A stretch of DNA of 64,000 bases from Ctena decussata (taxonomy: Eukaryota > Mollusca > Bivalvia > Lucinida > Lucinidae): NCBI GenBank assembly GCA_963989385.1, contig OZ022502.1, positions 10,059,001 to 10,123,000 of the forward strand, read 5' to 3'. Of this stretch, positions 54,559-63,095 are shown in pieces. The translations under genes and the position numbers were made by a program. Each line of letters opens with the position of its first letter. Position 1 is the stretch's first letter. Below the pieces are notes generated by a model. That model was not told where the DNA came from. It was given only the letters and a program-made list of their open reading frames with translations, and ran no database searches.

Positions 54559-56664
54559 TTACTGTTCTTGATTAGAAGTTATATTTGTCGGTTGTAACGG
54601 CAGGAATCGTATTACTTGTCCAACGTCGTCATGTTTACCCAACCGTGGCGAAGCCTCCTTGCTGCCCAGTAAAGCACTAGTCTGTTGTAACATCTCCTGA
54701 GATTCTCCGTTGTAGCTTTTACATGTCTCTCTTTCCTCCCGACTAGACCAGGTATCGGGACCCTTGTCGGGGTCCCTCGTGTACAGACAGCTGGTTTGCG
54801 CTCCCCGACTACCACCATTTCCCCTGGCAGTTGGCAACCAACCGGCTATTGTACCTCCCCATTTGCAATATACCAAAATGCTCAGTACTACTAAAGTTAC
54901 AATTCCAAGTATAATCAAACAGTATCCCCACCAAGGAAAAGGTTTATTTGTTGTTGGTCGAATGTGACCTACTTGATTCAATCCTTCAATTAATTGTTCC
55001 ACAGGAATTTCCTTAAGGTGTCTAAGTTTCTGAGGTAGCCGAACAACCCCTCTTAAATTGGGCAATTTAAATTTAAATTGATCCCAGATTTTTATATTCG
55101 AGAAGTTGTATTTTTGCAGCATGCTAAGAGCATCATTATGTATTTTATGAGAAGACCCATGTTCATAAGTTCCAGTCAGAGTGACCCGATCTGAGGTCGC
55201 AACACAGCCTTTTCTAACTCTCACAAAACCATAAGGTACAGAAACTTCAATTTTCTGACGCACAGAATCCTCACAAGCTAAATTTAGCGTCAAGTGTGTC
55301 CTAGTAATTACTATATATGTGTCATCACTTAAGTACTGGAATCGGGGCAGGTCATTGCCAAGTGTCACTAAGGTCGAACATAGGCGTTGCACTTTAATCT
55401 TATCATCGTTAAAGATAGCGACTATACACATGTTTGCTAAATTTGTTTGATGTATTGGTCTACGAAGTGTGCACAGCCTTGAAAACCCAATTCTGCATGT
55501 TTCTCTATCTTTTGGATCTAAAAGCATGAACTGTGTTCTTTCTGGATTAATGGCAATGTACTTAGCCTCGAGCTCATAATATGTTAACATTTCATTCTTT
55601 GTAATATTATTCGTATTATAGATTGTGCTGATAGGTAAAGGTAAGTTATATACTTTATACAAATCCATTTGTTTGGTATAATCTATTAGGGGAATAGGTA
55701 CTATGATCAATATCCTGTTGTCTTCCATTATCGTCTGACAAATTAAATTTTTATATAAGGACCAGAGCTCTACATCCGGATCCACCGGTAATCCAAATGA
55801 CTTTGGTAACTGAGTTTCTATTTCTTTTAAGACTGATTGAAATTCTAAAGGATTTATAATATTTGGCGTCAGCCGTTGCATAGATAGGGCACTAATTTGC
55901 ATTTTCAAGTTAAGGAAATAGTAAAATGACTTTTGAATAGCCGTTCTTATCTCTTCGATTACCATATTTACCTTAGCGAACAAATGTACAAATTGTTGTA
56001 ATTCAAACACTTCCTTACCAAGCTGTTCAACAATGTGATTCAGTTCTTTTCGAATATCGCCTAAAGAGTCTATTATCTCATTAATACTTTGTCTATTTTG
56101 TCTGACTGCAGATTGCGTAACATTTAAAACTGACAAACTCTTTTCTAGCGTGTGGGAGATTATTTGCTGATTATTTGCAAGTATGTTAATGTTAGCCCTT
56201 ATGTTATTTAGGTCTGAACTACTAATACTATTTCCAAAGAGAAATCCAAGAACTCCAGAGAGGATCTCTAGGATCGCTCTTTTAGGCCTTTTCTTTAACA
56301 TTTTCAAGTTTAGAAAGCTCCGTTTTACGTCATTATTTATTCCTTCTAAAGTACTGACCTCATCTTGTAAAGATCGGAAAACAGATAAATACCCTGCCAT
56401 ATCAGTATGACTATAATGTCTAGAAATCCAATCCGTCACGTTTTTTGCATTTTTTATATCAGCCGTTAATCTAGTAATGAAACTGTCATAAACATCGATA
56501 TCTAGGACAAGTGTCAAAATCCATCTGGAACTGGAAAGGGACATTTCGCCATCTTTATAGAACAAAACATTTTCATGAATAATGGAATGATCTACTGTGG
56601 AACTTGATTTAACACCCATTAAAACCCATATCCCCCCTAGGAAATACAATAGACCAGGAGCCAT
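54559..56664 (-). CDS. env: env: envelope glycoprotein, F-protein-like
   Basis: 701 residues. A hydrophobic signal peptide covers about residues 4-17. A furin-type site RPKR ends at residue 129 and is followed by a Gly/Leu/Phe-rich, fusion-peptide-like segment (AILEILSGVLGFLFG, 130-144). A heptad-rich region (about 150-215), N-glycosylation sequons (for example NVT at 75 and 181), a large ectodomain, a membrane anchor at about 578-602 and a cytoplasmic tail of about 100 residues complete it. Cleavage site, fusion segment and coiled coil in this order are the plan of baculovirus F and gypsy/errantivirus Env proteins, so I place it there by architecture. The ATG lies 6 nt after a splice acceptor and would be the first AUG of the spliced RNA. 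The frame is uninterrupted. It is the candidate for cell-to-cell spread, but infectivity cannot be read from sequence. Confidence 0.9.
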   Translation of the reverse strand: MAPGLLYFLGGIWVLMGVKSSSTVDHSIIHENVLFYKDGEMSLSSSRWILTLVLDIDVYDSFITRLTADIKNAKNVTDWISRHYSHTDMAGYLSVFRSLQDEVSTLEGINNDVKRSFLNLKMLKKRPKRAILEILSGVLGFLFGNSISSSDLNNIRANINILANNQQIISHTLEKSLSVLNVTQSAVRQNRQSINEIIDSLGDIRKELNHIVEQLGKEVFELQQFVHLFAKVNMVIEEIRTAIQKSFYYFLNLKMQISALSMQRLTPNIINPLEFQSVLKEIETQLPKSFGLPVDPDVELWSLYKNLICQTIMEDNRILIIVPIPLIDYTKQMDLYKVYNLPLPISTIYNTNNITKNEMLTYYELEAKYIAINPERTQFMLLDPKDRETCRIGFSRLCTLRRPIHQTNLANMCIVAIFNDDKIKVQRLCSTLVTLGNDLPRFQYLSDDTYIVITRTHLTLNLACEDSVRQKIEVSVPYGFVRVRKGCVATSDRVTLTGTYEHGSSHKIHNDALSMLQKYNFSNIKIWDQFKFKLPNLRGVVRLPQKLRHLKEIPVEQLIEGLNQVGHIRPTTNKPFPWWGYCLIILGIVTLVVLSILVYCKWGGTIAGWLPTARGNGGSRGAQTSCLYTRDPDKGPDTWSSREERETCKSYNGESQEMLQQTSALLGSKEASPRLGKHDDVGQVIRFLPLQPTNITSNQEQ

Positions 56665-56669
56665 TCGAC

Positions 56670-56695
56670 CTGAAACCCAAAGAAAAATAAACGTT
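56670..56695 (-). other. Splice acceptor before env
   Basis: On the minus strand a pyrimidine-rich tract ends TTTCTTTGGGTTTCAG, with its AG at 56671-56670. The env ATG follows after 5 nt. The likely donor is at 63101. Confidence 0.72.
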
Positions 56696-56720
56696 TCTAT
56701 TTCAGTTTTCCAACAGGTGC

Positions 56721-56733
56721 GGTCACATTGACC
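56721..56733. promoter_or_regulatory. 13-bp palindrome GGTCAATGTGACC in the ORF-X2/env spacer
   Basis: Two inverted GGTCA half-sites 3 bp apart. The ORF-X1/ORF-X2 spacer has the near-identical GGTCATTGTGACC (57256-57268). It is either a relic of the duplication that made the two genes or a shared RNA or protein site; function unknown. Confidence 0.5.
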
Positions 56734-56748
56734 TCATTTACTACAATA

Positions 56749-57063
56749 TTATTGTGCTTGGTTTTGAGAAAAGATTTTAAACAGCTCGCCATAATATTCC
56801 TGGTGGAACAGGATCATGCGGTTCAGTCGAGCTGCCATTTCAAGTAAATCACTAGCTCCTTGCATGTTAGTGGTGCATAATCTCATTGACCTTTCGAAGA
56901 GGTCAGGATTTTCACTGAGTAAGATAGTATAGCCAAATTCTGATGTAAGAAGTTGACATTTAATTTTACCGTAATTTTCCTTTAATTTGGTCACAAGTTC
57001 TTCCGAGACGTGCAAATTCCTGAGTTTAACAATTACATCAAAGACTGCCTTTCTTTCTAGCAT
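56749..57063 (-). CDS. ORF-X2: second accessory gene, paralogue of ORF-X1, 5' end interrupted
   Basis: An open frame of 104 residues starts at ATG 57063 (MLERKAVFDVIVKLRNLHVS). It aligns with the last 97 residues of ORF-X1: both have M(M/L)ER-AV-DV, a Y--I---L---E(Y/F)G block and a C-terminal FH--YY--L block. Over the first 50 aligned residues I count 17 identities without gaps. Upstream in the same frame, ATG 57186 starts the part that corresponds to the N-terminus of ORF-X1, but TAA at 57120-57118 closes it after 22 codons. The gene is therefore either a broken copy or uses the internal ATG. I recognise no family. It is rich in Leu, Glu and Lys and predicted mostly helical, with no signal peptide. 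Confidence 0.7.
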   Translation of the reverse strand: MLERKAVFDVIVKLRNLHVSEELVTKLKENYGKIKCQLLTSEFGYTILLSENPDLFERSMRLCTTNMQGASDLLEMAARLNRMILFHQEYYGELFKIFSQNQAQ

Positions 57064-57117
57064 TTCATAATAAACAAGAAGTGGCTCATCAAATTTCCCT
57101 GAGAAATCCCTTAGTCG

Positions 57118-57186
57118 TTAGATGTCCTCAAGAACATCTCCTGGAAGATCAGACTGATCCAGGATGGCCGAATCTTGTTCCCACAT
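57118..57186 (-). pseudogene. Interrupted 5' part of ORF-X2
   Basis: ATG (57186-57184) to in-frame TAA (57120-57118), 22 codons, in the frame of ORF-X2. After the TAA the frame stays open to ATG 57063 and beyond, and the aligned region resembles residues 1-60 of ORF-X1. An overlapping short frame starts at an earlier ATG (57191) and ends near 57112. The single stop in an element with identical LTRs is a young lesion or a deliberate regulatory stop. Confidence 0.65.
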
Positions 57187-57199
57187 TGCATAGAATTAT

Positions 57200-57225
57200 C
57201 TGAAGTTAAGAAAAATAATAAGAGC
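57200..57225 (-). other. Splice acceptor before ORF-X2
   Basis: A minus-strand tract CTCTTATTATTTTTCTTAAC followed by TTCAG, with AG at 57201-57200. The first ATG follows 9 nt later and the ORF-X2 frame ATG 14 nt later. Confidence 0.68.
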
Positions 57226-57255
57226 CACTCACTTAAGTTGTTATATATATATGTT

Positions 57256-57268
57256 GGTCACAATGACC
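57256..57268. promoter_or_regulatory. 13-bp palindrome GGTCATTGTGACC in the ORF-X1/ORF-X2 spacer
   Basis: The counterpart of 56721-56733, differing at one central base. Half-sites and spacing equal the oestrogen-response-element pattern, which may be chance. Confidence 0.5.
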
Positions 57269-57294
57269 CCAAGTTAGTCACTCCCCTTTAGATA

Positions 57295-57774
57295 TTATAT
57301 TTCAAGGAGTGACGTTAGAAGCTTCAGTTCAAAATGCAGCGCCAGCTGCTCATAATACAAAATATGGAACCTGATCAGGTTCGGCAACCTATTAAAAATA
57401 CAAATCTGGTTGCATGGCTCTCTGCGGCCATACACCATTGTTTGTATACATTGCATATACAAACTACTTAGTAATGCAAGTTCCCAAGCCCCATATTCAT
57501 GCTGAAAAAGATAGTTTTCGATCTCTTGATAGTGATCTTCTATCTCTTTGACGCTATCAGCCGATAGCCCTAATGTCCTGACGACCGACAAGACGTCATA
57601 AACCGCTGCCCTCTCCATCATTTTGAAAAGCGAATCTGGCTCCCGGCCTTGCGGGTCAAACTCCCCCCAGTGCATGAAGTCATTTAGATCCTTCTTGAGG
57701 ATCTGGGGTAAGTTACAAGTTTCCACCAGTTCTACGTCCTGGTCTAACCCGGTCAGGATTCTTTCTTGGGACAT
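57295..57774 (-). CDS. ORF-X1: accessory gene between pol and env, family unknown
   Basis: 159 residues from ATG 57774 (MSQERILTGLDQDVELVETC). The open frame extends further 5' to an ATG at 57858, but those codons are the T-rich acceptor tract read as hydrophobic residues, so I chose 57774, the first AUG after the splice acceptor at 57809. There is no signal peptide, zinc finger or catalytic signature that I recognise. It is acidic and mostly helical, with Cys residues clustered near 45 from the C-terminus. Residues 63-159 are paralogous to ORF-X2. The position between pol and env, its own acceptor and the duplicated copy recall the accessory genes of complex retroviruses (vif, vpr/vpx, tat), but no homology to these is visible. 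Role unknown. Confidence 0.78.
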   Translation of the reverse strand: MSQERILTGLDQDVELVETCNLPQILKKDLNDFMHWGEFDPQGREPDSLFKMMERAAVYDVLSVVRTLGLSADSVKEIEDHYQEIENYLFQHEYGAWELALLSSLYMQCIQTMVYGRREPCNQICIFNRLPNLIRFHILYYEQLALHFELKLLTSLLEI

Positions 57775-57808
57775 GTTTTTTTTTCTGAATATATGTAGTG
57801 ATATAGTA

Positions 57809-57835
57809 CTGGAAAAAAAACAATAAAACAAAAGA
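57809..57835 (-). other. Splice acceptor before ORF-X1
   Basis: Minus-strand TTTGTTTTATTGTTTTTTTT followed by CCAG, AG at 57810-57809. This is the strongest pyrimidine tract of the three acceptors. The first ATG, 34 nt on, is that of ORF-X1. Confidence 0.75.
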
Positions 57836-57936
57836 TTTATAAGATATCTCATTACCAAAACTCATTAATTTATATACATTTATCAGGATTATTATTATGT
57901 CACTACCGACAATCATTATATAACCACACTGACAGC

Positions 57937-60900
57937 TTATAACGCATCAACAATACTTGTCAACAAATTTTTAATCTTGTTTGCTTTTGGCGTTGCCTTA
58001 CGCCGCCGATAACTCTTTTGTCTGAACTTACAGACATGATCAATATCCATATTGGAAAGGTCAGCTTCCTCATAGCCGACTGCTGAATTATCTGAATTAT
58101 AGCCGCTTGGGCTCATTATTATGGTTGACTCAGAAGCTGACTCATTTTCAGAGCCTGAACTTTGGCGTTCTTCCTTAATTTCTGATTCTGAATTCTCTGA
58201 TTTTACCCCATTCTCTAAATCTGAGAATTTATTTTCTTGTTTTAATCTAGCTTCTCTATCCCTTAACCGTCGGGCAATCTCGGCTAATGGAATATTTTCT
58301 TCGTCCTCTGAATCAGATCTTTCTTTGCGATACTTATTAATCAGCCTCTCTCGGGGAGGTTCTGAATCAGAGTCCGAAGTAGAAGTACTGCTATCACCTT
58401 CCGGTGGGACTACTAGGTTAGCTTTACGAGTTTTCCTTTGACCCTGTTCCTTCGGAATTTCCCATTTATCAATGTTTGCTAATCTCATGTTATCTGTACT
58501 ACTTTTGATAATTTTTCCTGTTAATTGATCCCTTAGCTCCCATGTTTTGTCACCTGTACGTTTCATAATTCTATAATACGGTTGCCATTTTGCATCGAGT
58601 TTATTTCCTCTTTTGTGCTTTTTTATATAGACAGGCTGACCGACTTCAAATTCTACTTCTTTTCTTTTACTGTCTGCATATTTTGCCTGTCTCCTATGAG
58701 CTTGTTTGCGCCGACGGTGCATTAATACAAATGCCTTATGCGTTTGTTCCAGACCTTTTTCAATAATATCTTCACCGTAGTAGCGACGACGGGGCTGCAG
58801 TAAATTCGAAATTGGAATTATGGGATCCCTTTGGAACAAATAAAAGAAAGGAGACTGTTTAGTGGATTCATTCTCACTGAACCTTATAGCCGCCAAAGAC
58901 TGATTTAGATGTAAATCCCAGGTTTGCATATTGTCTTGAACTTTTTTCGATAAAACATCCATCAAACTGCGATGTACTCTCTCTACTCTGTTTTCCCAAG
59001 GACTATACACGTTTGTCCGTCTATGTGAGATATTAAGCTTCTTAAATAAATTTTCAAGAGTGCTATTACAAAATTCTTTACCGTTATCAGTAATGACCTG
59101 AACAGGACATCCATACCGTGGGAAAATTTCTTCAAGGAAAGTGTGCGCAATTGCGTCTGCCCTTTTATCAGGTAAAGGCCATGCTTCTACGTAACCTGAA
59201 TACCAGTCAATGGCTGTTAGAATGTAAACATTGGATGATAAGGTTTTTGGCAGCGGTCCCACTATATCTAATGCGATCTTTGCAAAAGGGAAAGGGGGCG
59301 TATCTACTTCTTTTAAGGGTGATTTTATTTTCTGCATATTGCGCGACTGACAAGCTACACATTTTGATACATACTCATAAACTTGTTTATACAGGTTTGG
59401 CCAAAAATAATGCTTTCTTATTGTATCAAAAGTTTTGTCAAATCCTAAATGGATGATATTGTGTGTCTCTGCCATTACTTTCTCAGTTAGGTGACTAGGG
59501 ACATACAGGCGTACCACGGGGTCTTCATCCACTTTGGAGATGTAGTACAGTACATGGTCTAAAATAATGTACTTTTTTAATTTATTGTTTGTTTGTCCTG
59601 ATTCTATTTGAGACTTAATAGTGTAAATTTCGGGGTCTTTTGCTTGTTCACTTACCATGTCCAAACCTAATGAGTCCGGTTTTTCTAGATGGTCATTTTC
59701 CTTGAACTTACAAGAAACAAACTGGTTGAGATCTACTGCATTTGAGTCTATTACCCCGATCTCATATGACCTATCGGACACATCTGGTACGACTTCTTGC
59801 TCAGACTGATTTTCTTGGCATTTTCCCTCTTCATTTAGATTAGGGTGTCTCGAAAGCATATCTGCTATCGTATTGCACGAGCCACGGATGTAATTTATGG
59901 TTGCATTATACCCCTGGATGGTGAGAGCCCACATTTGCACCCGCCTGTTCATCATTGGACTTTCAAGGAGGTAACGAAGAGGCTGATGATCACAAAAGAT
60001 CTCAAATTTTGCATTGTGTAAGTATGTGTGTAATTTCTGAAGGGCATAGTAAATCGCATAACATTCCCGTTCTATTGTAGAATAGCGACATTGTGTTGGG
60101 CTCAGCTTATGGGACAAGAAGTAAATGGGCTTCTCTACTTTTCTACCCGTGCTATTTCCCTCTTCATCAATCTCTTCTTGCTCCTGAGACAGTACAGCTC
60201 CAATAGTATCAGCACTTGAATCTGTGTGCAACCGATAGGGCAAAGAACTATCAGGAAAAGCCAACAAGGGTATGACCGTAAGACTTTCTTTTAGATATTC
60301 AAAGGCGGTCTGACATTCCTGATCCCACTTAAACCTGGCATGTTTCCTTGTTAAGCCTATTAGAGGCTCAGCAATTTTTGAAAAATTTGGAATATACCGC
60401 CTATACCAAGACACTGACCCAATAAAACCTCTAACTTCCCTGACATTCGTGGGAGGGGGCAAAGACCGTATAGCCTTGACTTTGTTTTCATCCGGTTTGA
60501 CACCCTGTTTACTTATAATGAACCCCAAATGTACTGTTTCTTTCTGAAGAAAATTACATTTTTTTAACTTTAGTTTTAAATTATGTTGCCTGAATCTGTC
60601 AAATACTTGTTGTATGTGGCCTAAATGTTCAGTTAAACTGCTTGACCATATTAACACGTCATCTAAGTAGCTTGTTGCAAAATCATCTAAGCCATTTAAA
60701 ACTTCATTCATAAGCTCTGTAAATATGGAGGGCGCATTACATAATCCAAACGGCATCGCAGTAAAGGAGAAAAGTCCCTTGTGACATGTGAACGCAGTCT
60801 TATCTTGACTGTCCTCATCAACTGTTACTTGCCAGTAACCTGATCGTAAATCAAGTGACGTAAAGTATTTTGCGCCAGACAGTCTATTTATTATGTCATC

Positions 60901-62073
60901 AATTAATGGTAGATTTATAGCTATTGGCCTTGTTATTTTATTTAGTTTCCTATAATCTATACAAAATCGGCTACTTCCATCTTTCTTTTCCACTATGATT
61001 ACCGGAAATGCCCAACTTGACCTTGACCTTTGAATTATATTTGCTTCAAGCATCTCATCTACTGCTTTGTCAATTATCTTTCTAGTATTCAAAGGGGTGC
61101 GATATGGCCTCAATTTAATTGGAGGATGGTCCCCTGTTTCTATTTTCATAGTGACTGTATCTGTTTGCGTTAAGTCAGAATCTTTTTTTGCTAAAATGTC
61201 CGAATTGTTTTCTAAAAGATTTTGGATTAACTCTTTATGTTCTTCGGGACAATTTATTTCTTTAATTAATTCCTCACTCGTGTAGGATGCTCTCCCTTTC
61301 TTTGTTACAGATGCTATTTCTTTAATATTTTCTTCATTTAGTAATTCTACTTTTCCTATGACACATCCTTTCCTTAATTTATAAGTTTTGCCTGTATTGT
61401 TGGTAATATGTACCGGAAAACATCTTGACGCATTTAATTTAATTACTGAGTTTGACACTTCTAAACCTGGCTCATTATTAATGAAACTTTGGTCAATGGC
61501 TGACATTTGATAAGTGTTTGACTCCGGTAAATGTGGATTATTTTTAACCATGCCCTTACAAATGTAAGCTGTATGCGGTTTAAGTACTACTTTTGTTTTT
61601 ATTCTTACTATTGACGCAATGTGAACGTCTTCCACTAAAGGGACATAAGTGTCTTTTACCCTAAGGCAGCCTAAATCATAATAAACTCTTACACCATTTT
61701 TTATCAGCCAATCCTGACCTAGGATTAAATTCCGATTCATGTTTGAAACTACGTAGAATTTATGTTCTAATTTAACACCATTTAATATTAATTCTAAATT
61801 TACCTGCCCTTGCACAACTAATTGTTCACCGTTAACTGATTGCAAATTGACCGAAATTCTCTGTAAATGCGGCTTAAATCTTAATGACTGATAAACTTTC
61901 ATATTAATTAAACTTACTTCAGCTCCTGAGTCCACCAAAGCTCGTAATTTCCTTTTTTCTATTTGTACACTACAAGAATTTGAATTTTTCCCAGCTAAAG
62001 AAATTTTGAATGTTGATGCGTTATTTCTCTCCCTATCTGCTGCCGGATGATAGAGAGAGTCTCCTAGTTTAAA
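57937..62073 (-). CDS. pol: pol: protease, reverse transcriptase, RNase H, integrase
   Basis: The frame is open from the frameshift site (62073) to 57937, 1378 codons, with no plausible ATG at its start, so it is made as Gag-Pol. Residues below count from the TTG at 61938. Protease: DSG at 3-5 and LILGQDWL at 71-78. Reverse transcriptase: FCIDYRKLNKI about 325-335, LDLRSGYWQ 362-370, MPFGLCNAPS 395-404, YLDD 424-427. RNase H: D573, E623 or E625, D650, D693. Integrase: zinc-binding H826, H830, C860, C863; catalytic D891, D951, E986. The D951 to E986 gap is 34 residues, one fewer than the usual 35, because the common NGQVER stretch is WENRVER. A GPY/F-like module (AKWQPYYRI, about 1115-1124) follows, then an acidic Ser-rich tail of about 150 residues and a basic end. 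There is no chromodomain. Confidence 0.95.
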   Translation of the reverse strand, partial: FKLGDSLYHPAADRERNNASTFKISLAGKNSNSCSVQIEKRKLRALVDSGAEVSLINMKVYQSLRFKPHLQRISVNLQSVNGEQLVVQGQVNLELILNGVKLEHKFYVVSNMNRNLILGQDWLIKNGVRVYYDLGCLRVKDTYVPLVEDVHIASIVRIKTKVVLKPHTAYICKGMVKNNPHLPESNTYQMSAIDQSFINNEPGLEVSNSVIKLNASRCFPVHITNNTGKTYKLRKGCVIGKVELLNEENIKEIASVTKKGRASYTSEELIKEINCPEEHKELIQNLLENNSDILAKKDSDLTQTDTVTMKIETGDHPPIKLRPYRTPLNTRKIIDKAVDEMLEANIIQRSRSSWAFPVIIVEKKDGSSRFCIDYRKLNKITRPIAINLPLIDDIINRLSGAKYFTSLDLRSGYWQVTVDEDSQDKTAFTCHKGLFSFTAMPFGLCNAPSIFTELMNEVLNGLDDFATSYLDDVLIWSSSLTEHLGHIQQVFDRFRQHNLKLKLKKCNFLQKETVHLGFIISKQGVKPDENKVKAIRSLPPPTNVREVRGFIGSVSWYRRYIPNFSKIAEPLIGLTRKHARFKWDQECQTAFEYLKESLTVIPLLAFPDSSLPYRLHTDSSADTIGAVLSQEQEEIDEEGNSTGRKVEKPIYFLSHKLSPTQCRYSTIERECYAIYYALQKLHTYLHNAKFEIFCDHQPLRYLLESPMMNRRVQMWALTIQGYNATINYIRGSCNTIADMLSRHPNLNEEGKCQENQSEQEVVPDVSDRSYEIGVIDSNAVDLNQFVSCKFKENDHLEKPDSLGLDMVSEQAKDPEIYTIKSQIESGQTNNKLKKYIILDHVLYYISKVDEDPVVRLYVPSHLTEKVMAETHNIIHLGFDKTFDTIRKHYFWPNLYKQVYEYVSKCVACQSRNMQKIKSPLKEVDTPPFPFAKIALDIVGPLPKTLSSNVYILTAIDWYSGYVEAWPLPDKRADAIAHTFLEEIFPRYGCPVQVITDNGKEFCNSTLENLFKKLNISHRRTNVYSPWENRVERVHRSLMDVLSKKVQDNMQTWDLHLNQSLAAIRFSENESTKQSPFFYLFQRDPIIPISNLLQPRRRYYGEDIIEKGLEQTHKAFVLMHRRRKQAHRRQAKYADSKRKEVEFEVGQPVYIKKHKRGNKLDAKWQPYYRIMKRTGDKTWELRDQLTGKIIKSSTDNMRLANIDKWEIPKEQGQRKTRKANLVVPPEGDSSTSTSDSDSEPPRERLINKYRKERSDSEDEENIPLAEIARRLRDREARLKQENKFSDLENGVKSENSESEIKEERQSSGSENESASESTIIMSPSGYNSDNSAVGYEEADLSNMDIDHVCKFRQKSYRRRKATPKANKIKNLLTSIVDAL
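62027..62073 (-). promoter_or_regulatory. -1 ribosomal frameshift signal between gag and pol
   Basis: On the minus strand TTTAAAC (62073-62067) sits in gag frame as T TTA AAC, directly before the gag stop TAG (62066-62064). Seven bases later comes an 11-bp stem: CTCTCTCTATC (62059-62049) with GATAGGGAGAG (62037-62027), one G-U pair, 11-nt loop. Heptamer type, phase, spacing and stem all meet the standard rule X XXY YYZ. The -1 frame continues without a stop into the protease. No competing gag-pol link is needed. Confidence 0.9.
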
Positions 62074-63068
62074 GTATTTTGCGGCTCTTGACTAGTTCCG
62101 CTTTTAACCTCTTGATTTTGATTCCTCTTAGGACATGATCTTTGTAAATGAAATGGTGAATTACACAGAAAACACCGCTTTTGGCCTGAATTGCTCTGAT
62201 GACCTAGCTCATTCCGCCTAGGAATATTGTGTGGATACCTATTTAAACCTTGACCCTGACTATACTGATTATCTTGTCGAGAGATAGCATTGATCTGCCT
62301 GTTCCGGTCAAATGTCTGATTTCTAGCAGGGCCAGACCTTTGCCACCGCTTCGGTCGTATATGACCTATATCCATAGGTTCATGACCAGGTCGCTCAAAC
62401 TGTTCGCGGCCAGTTGTGCGCAGGCTGAATCGCTTCCTTAAATTTACTTCATAGATTGCACTATTTACTGCCTCGTCTAATGTAGGTGGATTTACCCGAA
62501 GAAGTTTCATTTTGATTTGATCCGAAACCAACCCATCAATAAAATAACCCACTAACTGTGTTGCCATAGCCTGTTGAGCGGCATTATCCAAGCCTGTTGA
62601 CGCTTGTTCAGCTAGATCAATCAATCTTTCTGCATAAGACTGCACTGACTCAGTCTCTTTTTGATGAATGCGTCTCAATAAACAAGAAGCGTGGGAAGGG
62701 TCTATGATAGTAGAAAATCTTCTTGATAATTCAATCTTAATCATATCCCAAGTTGCATTTGGAAATTGCGCCATATATCTTGCCAAAAAATTACTGACAG
62801 CGTCTCTACTGCCATTGTAAGCCACAAGTTTGATATTGTTTGCCCCAACATCAGTTAATTTACAGAATTTTTCCACTTGCTTAACCCAAGGGTGAAAATC
62901 TTTACTATTTTTTCCATCAAATGGAGTAATAAATTGGCCAATACTAGCATTACCAAAAGAATTTGATAGAGCCCCAATCTGAGCTGTTAACTGACTGAAA
63001 GCTGCAGCAATTTCCTGCTGAAACTGAGCATTTTGGTCTGGAGCGGCCTGTCGGTTTTCCTCTGCCAT
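62064..63068 (-). CDS. gag: gag: capsid and nucleocapsid polyprotein
   Basis: 334 residues from ATG 63068 (MAEENRQAAPDQNAQFQQEI) in a good context (AACATGG). The frame is open 34 codons further upstream, but those codons include the splice donor and reach into the LTR, and there is no upstream ATG. Residues about 45-215 have the helical pattern of a retrotransposon capsid (WVKQVEKFCKLT, then DLAEQAS and VGYFIDGL). A basic, Gln/Arg/Asn-rich linker follows. One CCHC zinc knuckle, CX2CX4HX4C (C299, C302, H307, C312), binds RNA. Gag would assemble particles around genomic RNA; Gag-Pol arises by frameshifting in its last codons. Confidence 0.94.
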   Translation of the reverse strand: MAEENRQAAPDQNAQFQQEIAAAFSQLTAQIGALSNSFGNASIGQFITPFDGKNSKDFHPWVKQVEKFCKLTDVGANNIKLVAYNGSRDAVSNFLARYMAQFPNATWDMIKIELSRRFSTIIDPSHASCLLRRIHQKETESVQSYAERLIDLAEQASTGLDNAAQQAMATQLVGYFIDGLVSDQIKMKLLRVNPPTLDEAVNSAIYEVNLRKRFSLRTTGREQFERPGHEPMDIGHIRPKRWQRSGPARNQTFDRNRQINAISRQDNQYSQGQGLNRYPHNIPRRNELGHQSNSGQKRCFLCNSPFHLQRSCPKRNQNQEVKSGTSQEPQNTLN

Positions 63069-63095
63069 GTTAGAAACAGTAATAATCGCAAAGAC

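Noticed and set aside
57775..57858. A hydrophobic N-terminus for ORF-X1 (start at ATG 57858)
   Set aside because: The codons are the T-rich splice acceptor tract. In the predicted spliced RNA they are absent and ATG 57774 is first.
61936..61938. An independent start for pol at the TTG before VDSGAE
   Set aside because: TTG is a poor eukaryotic start and lies at the protease active site. The frameshift signal 135 nt upstream explains expression.
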